Source of the DNA: an uncultured Oscillospiraceae bacterium
GTDB lineage: Bacteria; Bacillota; Clostridia; Oscillospirales; Acutalibacteraceae
DNA length: 5,378 bases
Reading direction: 5' to 3'
NCBI GenBank assembly: GCA_900553525.1
Contig: USDZ01000123.1
Location: forward strand, 1-5,378
The position numbers were made by a program, and so were the translations under genes. A model generated the notes under the pieces. That model saw only the letters and a program-made list of their open reading frames with translations. It searched no databases and was not told where the DNA came from. Below are positions 5,205-5,378 of this stretch, piece after piece; within the stretch, counting starts at the first letter, position 1; each line of letters opens with the position of its first letter.

Positions 5205-5378
5205 CTAATCTTCATAGTCCTTTTCAATCGGCATAGTAGCATATGCATTCAAGTCAGAGCCGGCGGTGTGCCCGTTTCTGTATTCATAGTAAGCCTGCAC
5301 GCCTACCATTGCAGCATTGTCGCCGCACAGCGAAAGCGGCGGCAGACACAGCCGCAGACCCCGCTTTTCACATTCCGC
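5205..5378 (-). CDS. tsaD: tRNA N6-adenosine threonylcarbamoyltransferase TsaD, C-terminal fragment
   Basis: The last 57 codons and stop of a gene entering from beyond the right edge are present; TAG is at 5205-5207. TsaD transfers the threonylcarbamoyl group to A37 of tRNAs reading ANN codons, working in the cytoplasm with TsaB and TsaE after TsaC/TsaC2 makes the donor. The fragment contains LCLPPLSLCGDNAAMVGVQA, the conserved C-terminal motif of the family, in which the Asp of GDN (fragment residue 20) corresponds to a metal ligand of the active site. It ends with the usual HTAGSDLNAYATMPIE-like tail. The metal-binding histidines (HxxxH) lie outside the window. The gene points the same way as pckG, 440 bp upstream of it; since pckG has its own promoter, co-transcription is not needed. 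Confidence 0.93.
   Translation of the reverse strand, partial: AECEKRGLRLCLPPLSLCGDNAAMVGVQAYYEYRNGHTAGSDLNAYATMPIEKDYED

Noticed and set aside
1..5378. Possible defence, CRISPR, phage or biosynthetic system
   Set aside because: No spaced repeat array, integrase, transposase, toxin-antitoxin pair or cluster of uncharacterised genes is seen. Almost all coding sequence belongs to known families.

Overview
The window looks like chromosomal housekeeping DNA from a Gram-positive, Clostridia-type bacterium. Oscillospiraceae-like is my inference from protein style, consensus sigma-A promoters and strong purine-rich ribosome binding sites; it is not proven. No mobile element, CRISPR array, rRNA or tRNA gene is visible, and I found no convincing new multi-gene system. 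The most unusual feature is an abrupt change of codon use inside one intact gene.

Left part (1-2400), GC-rich: the end of an MBL-fold hydrolase gene (+) converges on aroE, shikimate dehydrogenase (-), with a strong two-way hairpin terminator between them. aroE is divergent from acpP, acyl carrier protein (+), which has a near-perfect sigma-A promoter with a 13-bp palindrome in its spacer. acpP ends in a U-tract terminator, and a gene for a YgjP/DUF45 zinc metallopeptidase (+) starts right behind it and has its own terminator.

Middle (2400-2956): a GNAT acetyltransferase gene on the minus strand keeps a good ribosome binding site and clear acetyl-CoA-binding sequence, but its reading frame is broken twice, so it is annotated as a pseudogene or error-bearing gene.

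Right part (2957-5378): pckG, GTP-dependent phosphoenolpyruvate carboxykinase (-), is full length with its own promoter, a repeat-bearing leader and a terminator. Upstream is an AT-rich intergenic region of about 440 bp with no convincing gene, and then the C-terminal end of tsaD (-), the tRNA t6A enzyme, cut by the window edge.

The last ~109 codons of pckG are GC-ending (about 84% GC3 in the 50 codons I counted). The 50 codons just before are about 56% GC3 and the first 50 about 52%. The switch is near 3325, and everything to its right stays AT-richer. This suggests either recombination between two pckG alleles or an assembly joining two genomes at a conserved gene. The other genes are core functions (shikimate pathway, fatty acid synthesis, gluconeogenesis/anaplerosis, tRNA modification) and do not form one pathway.
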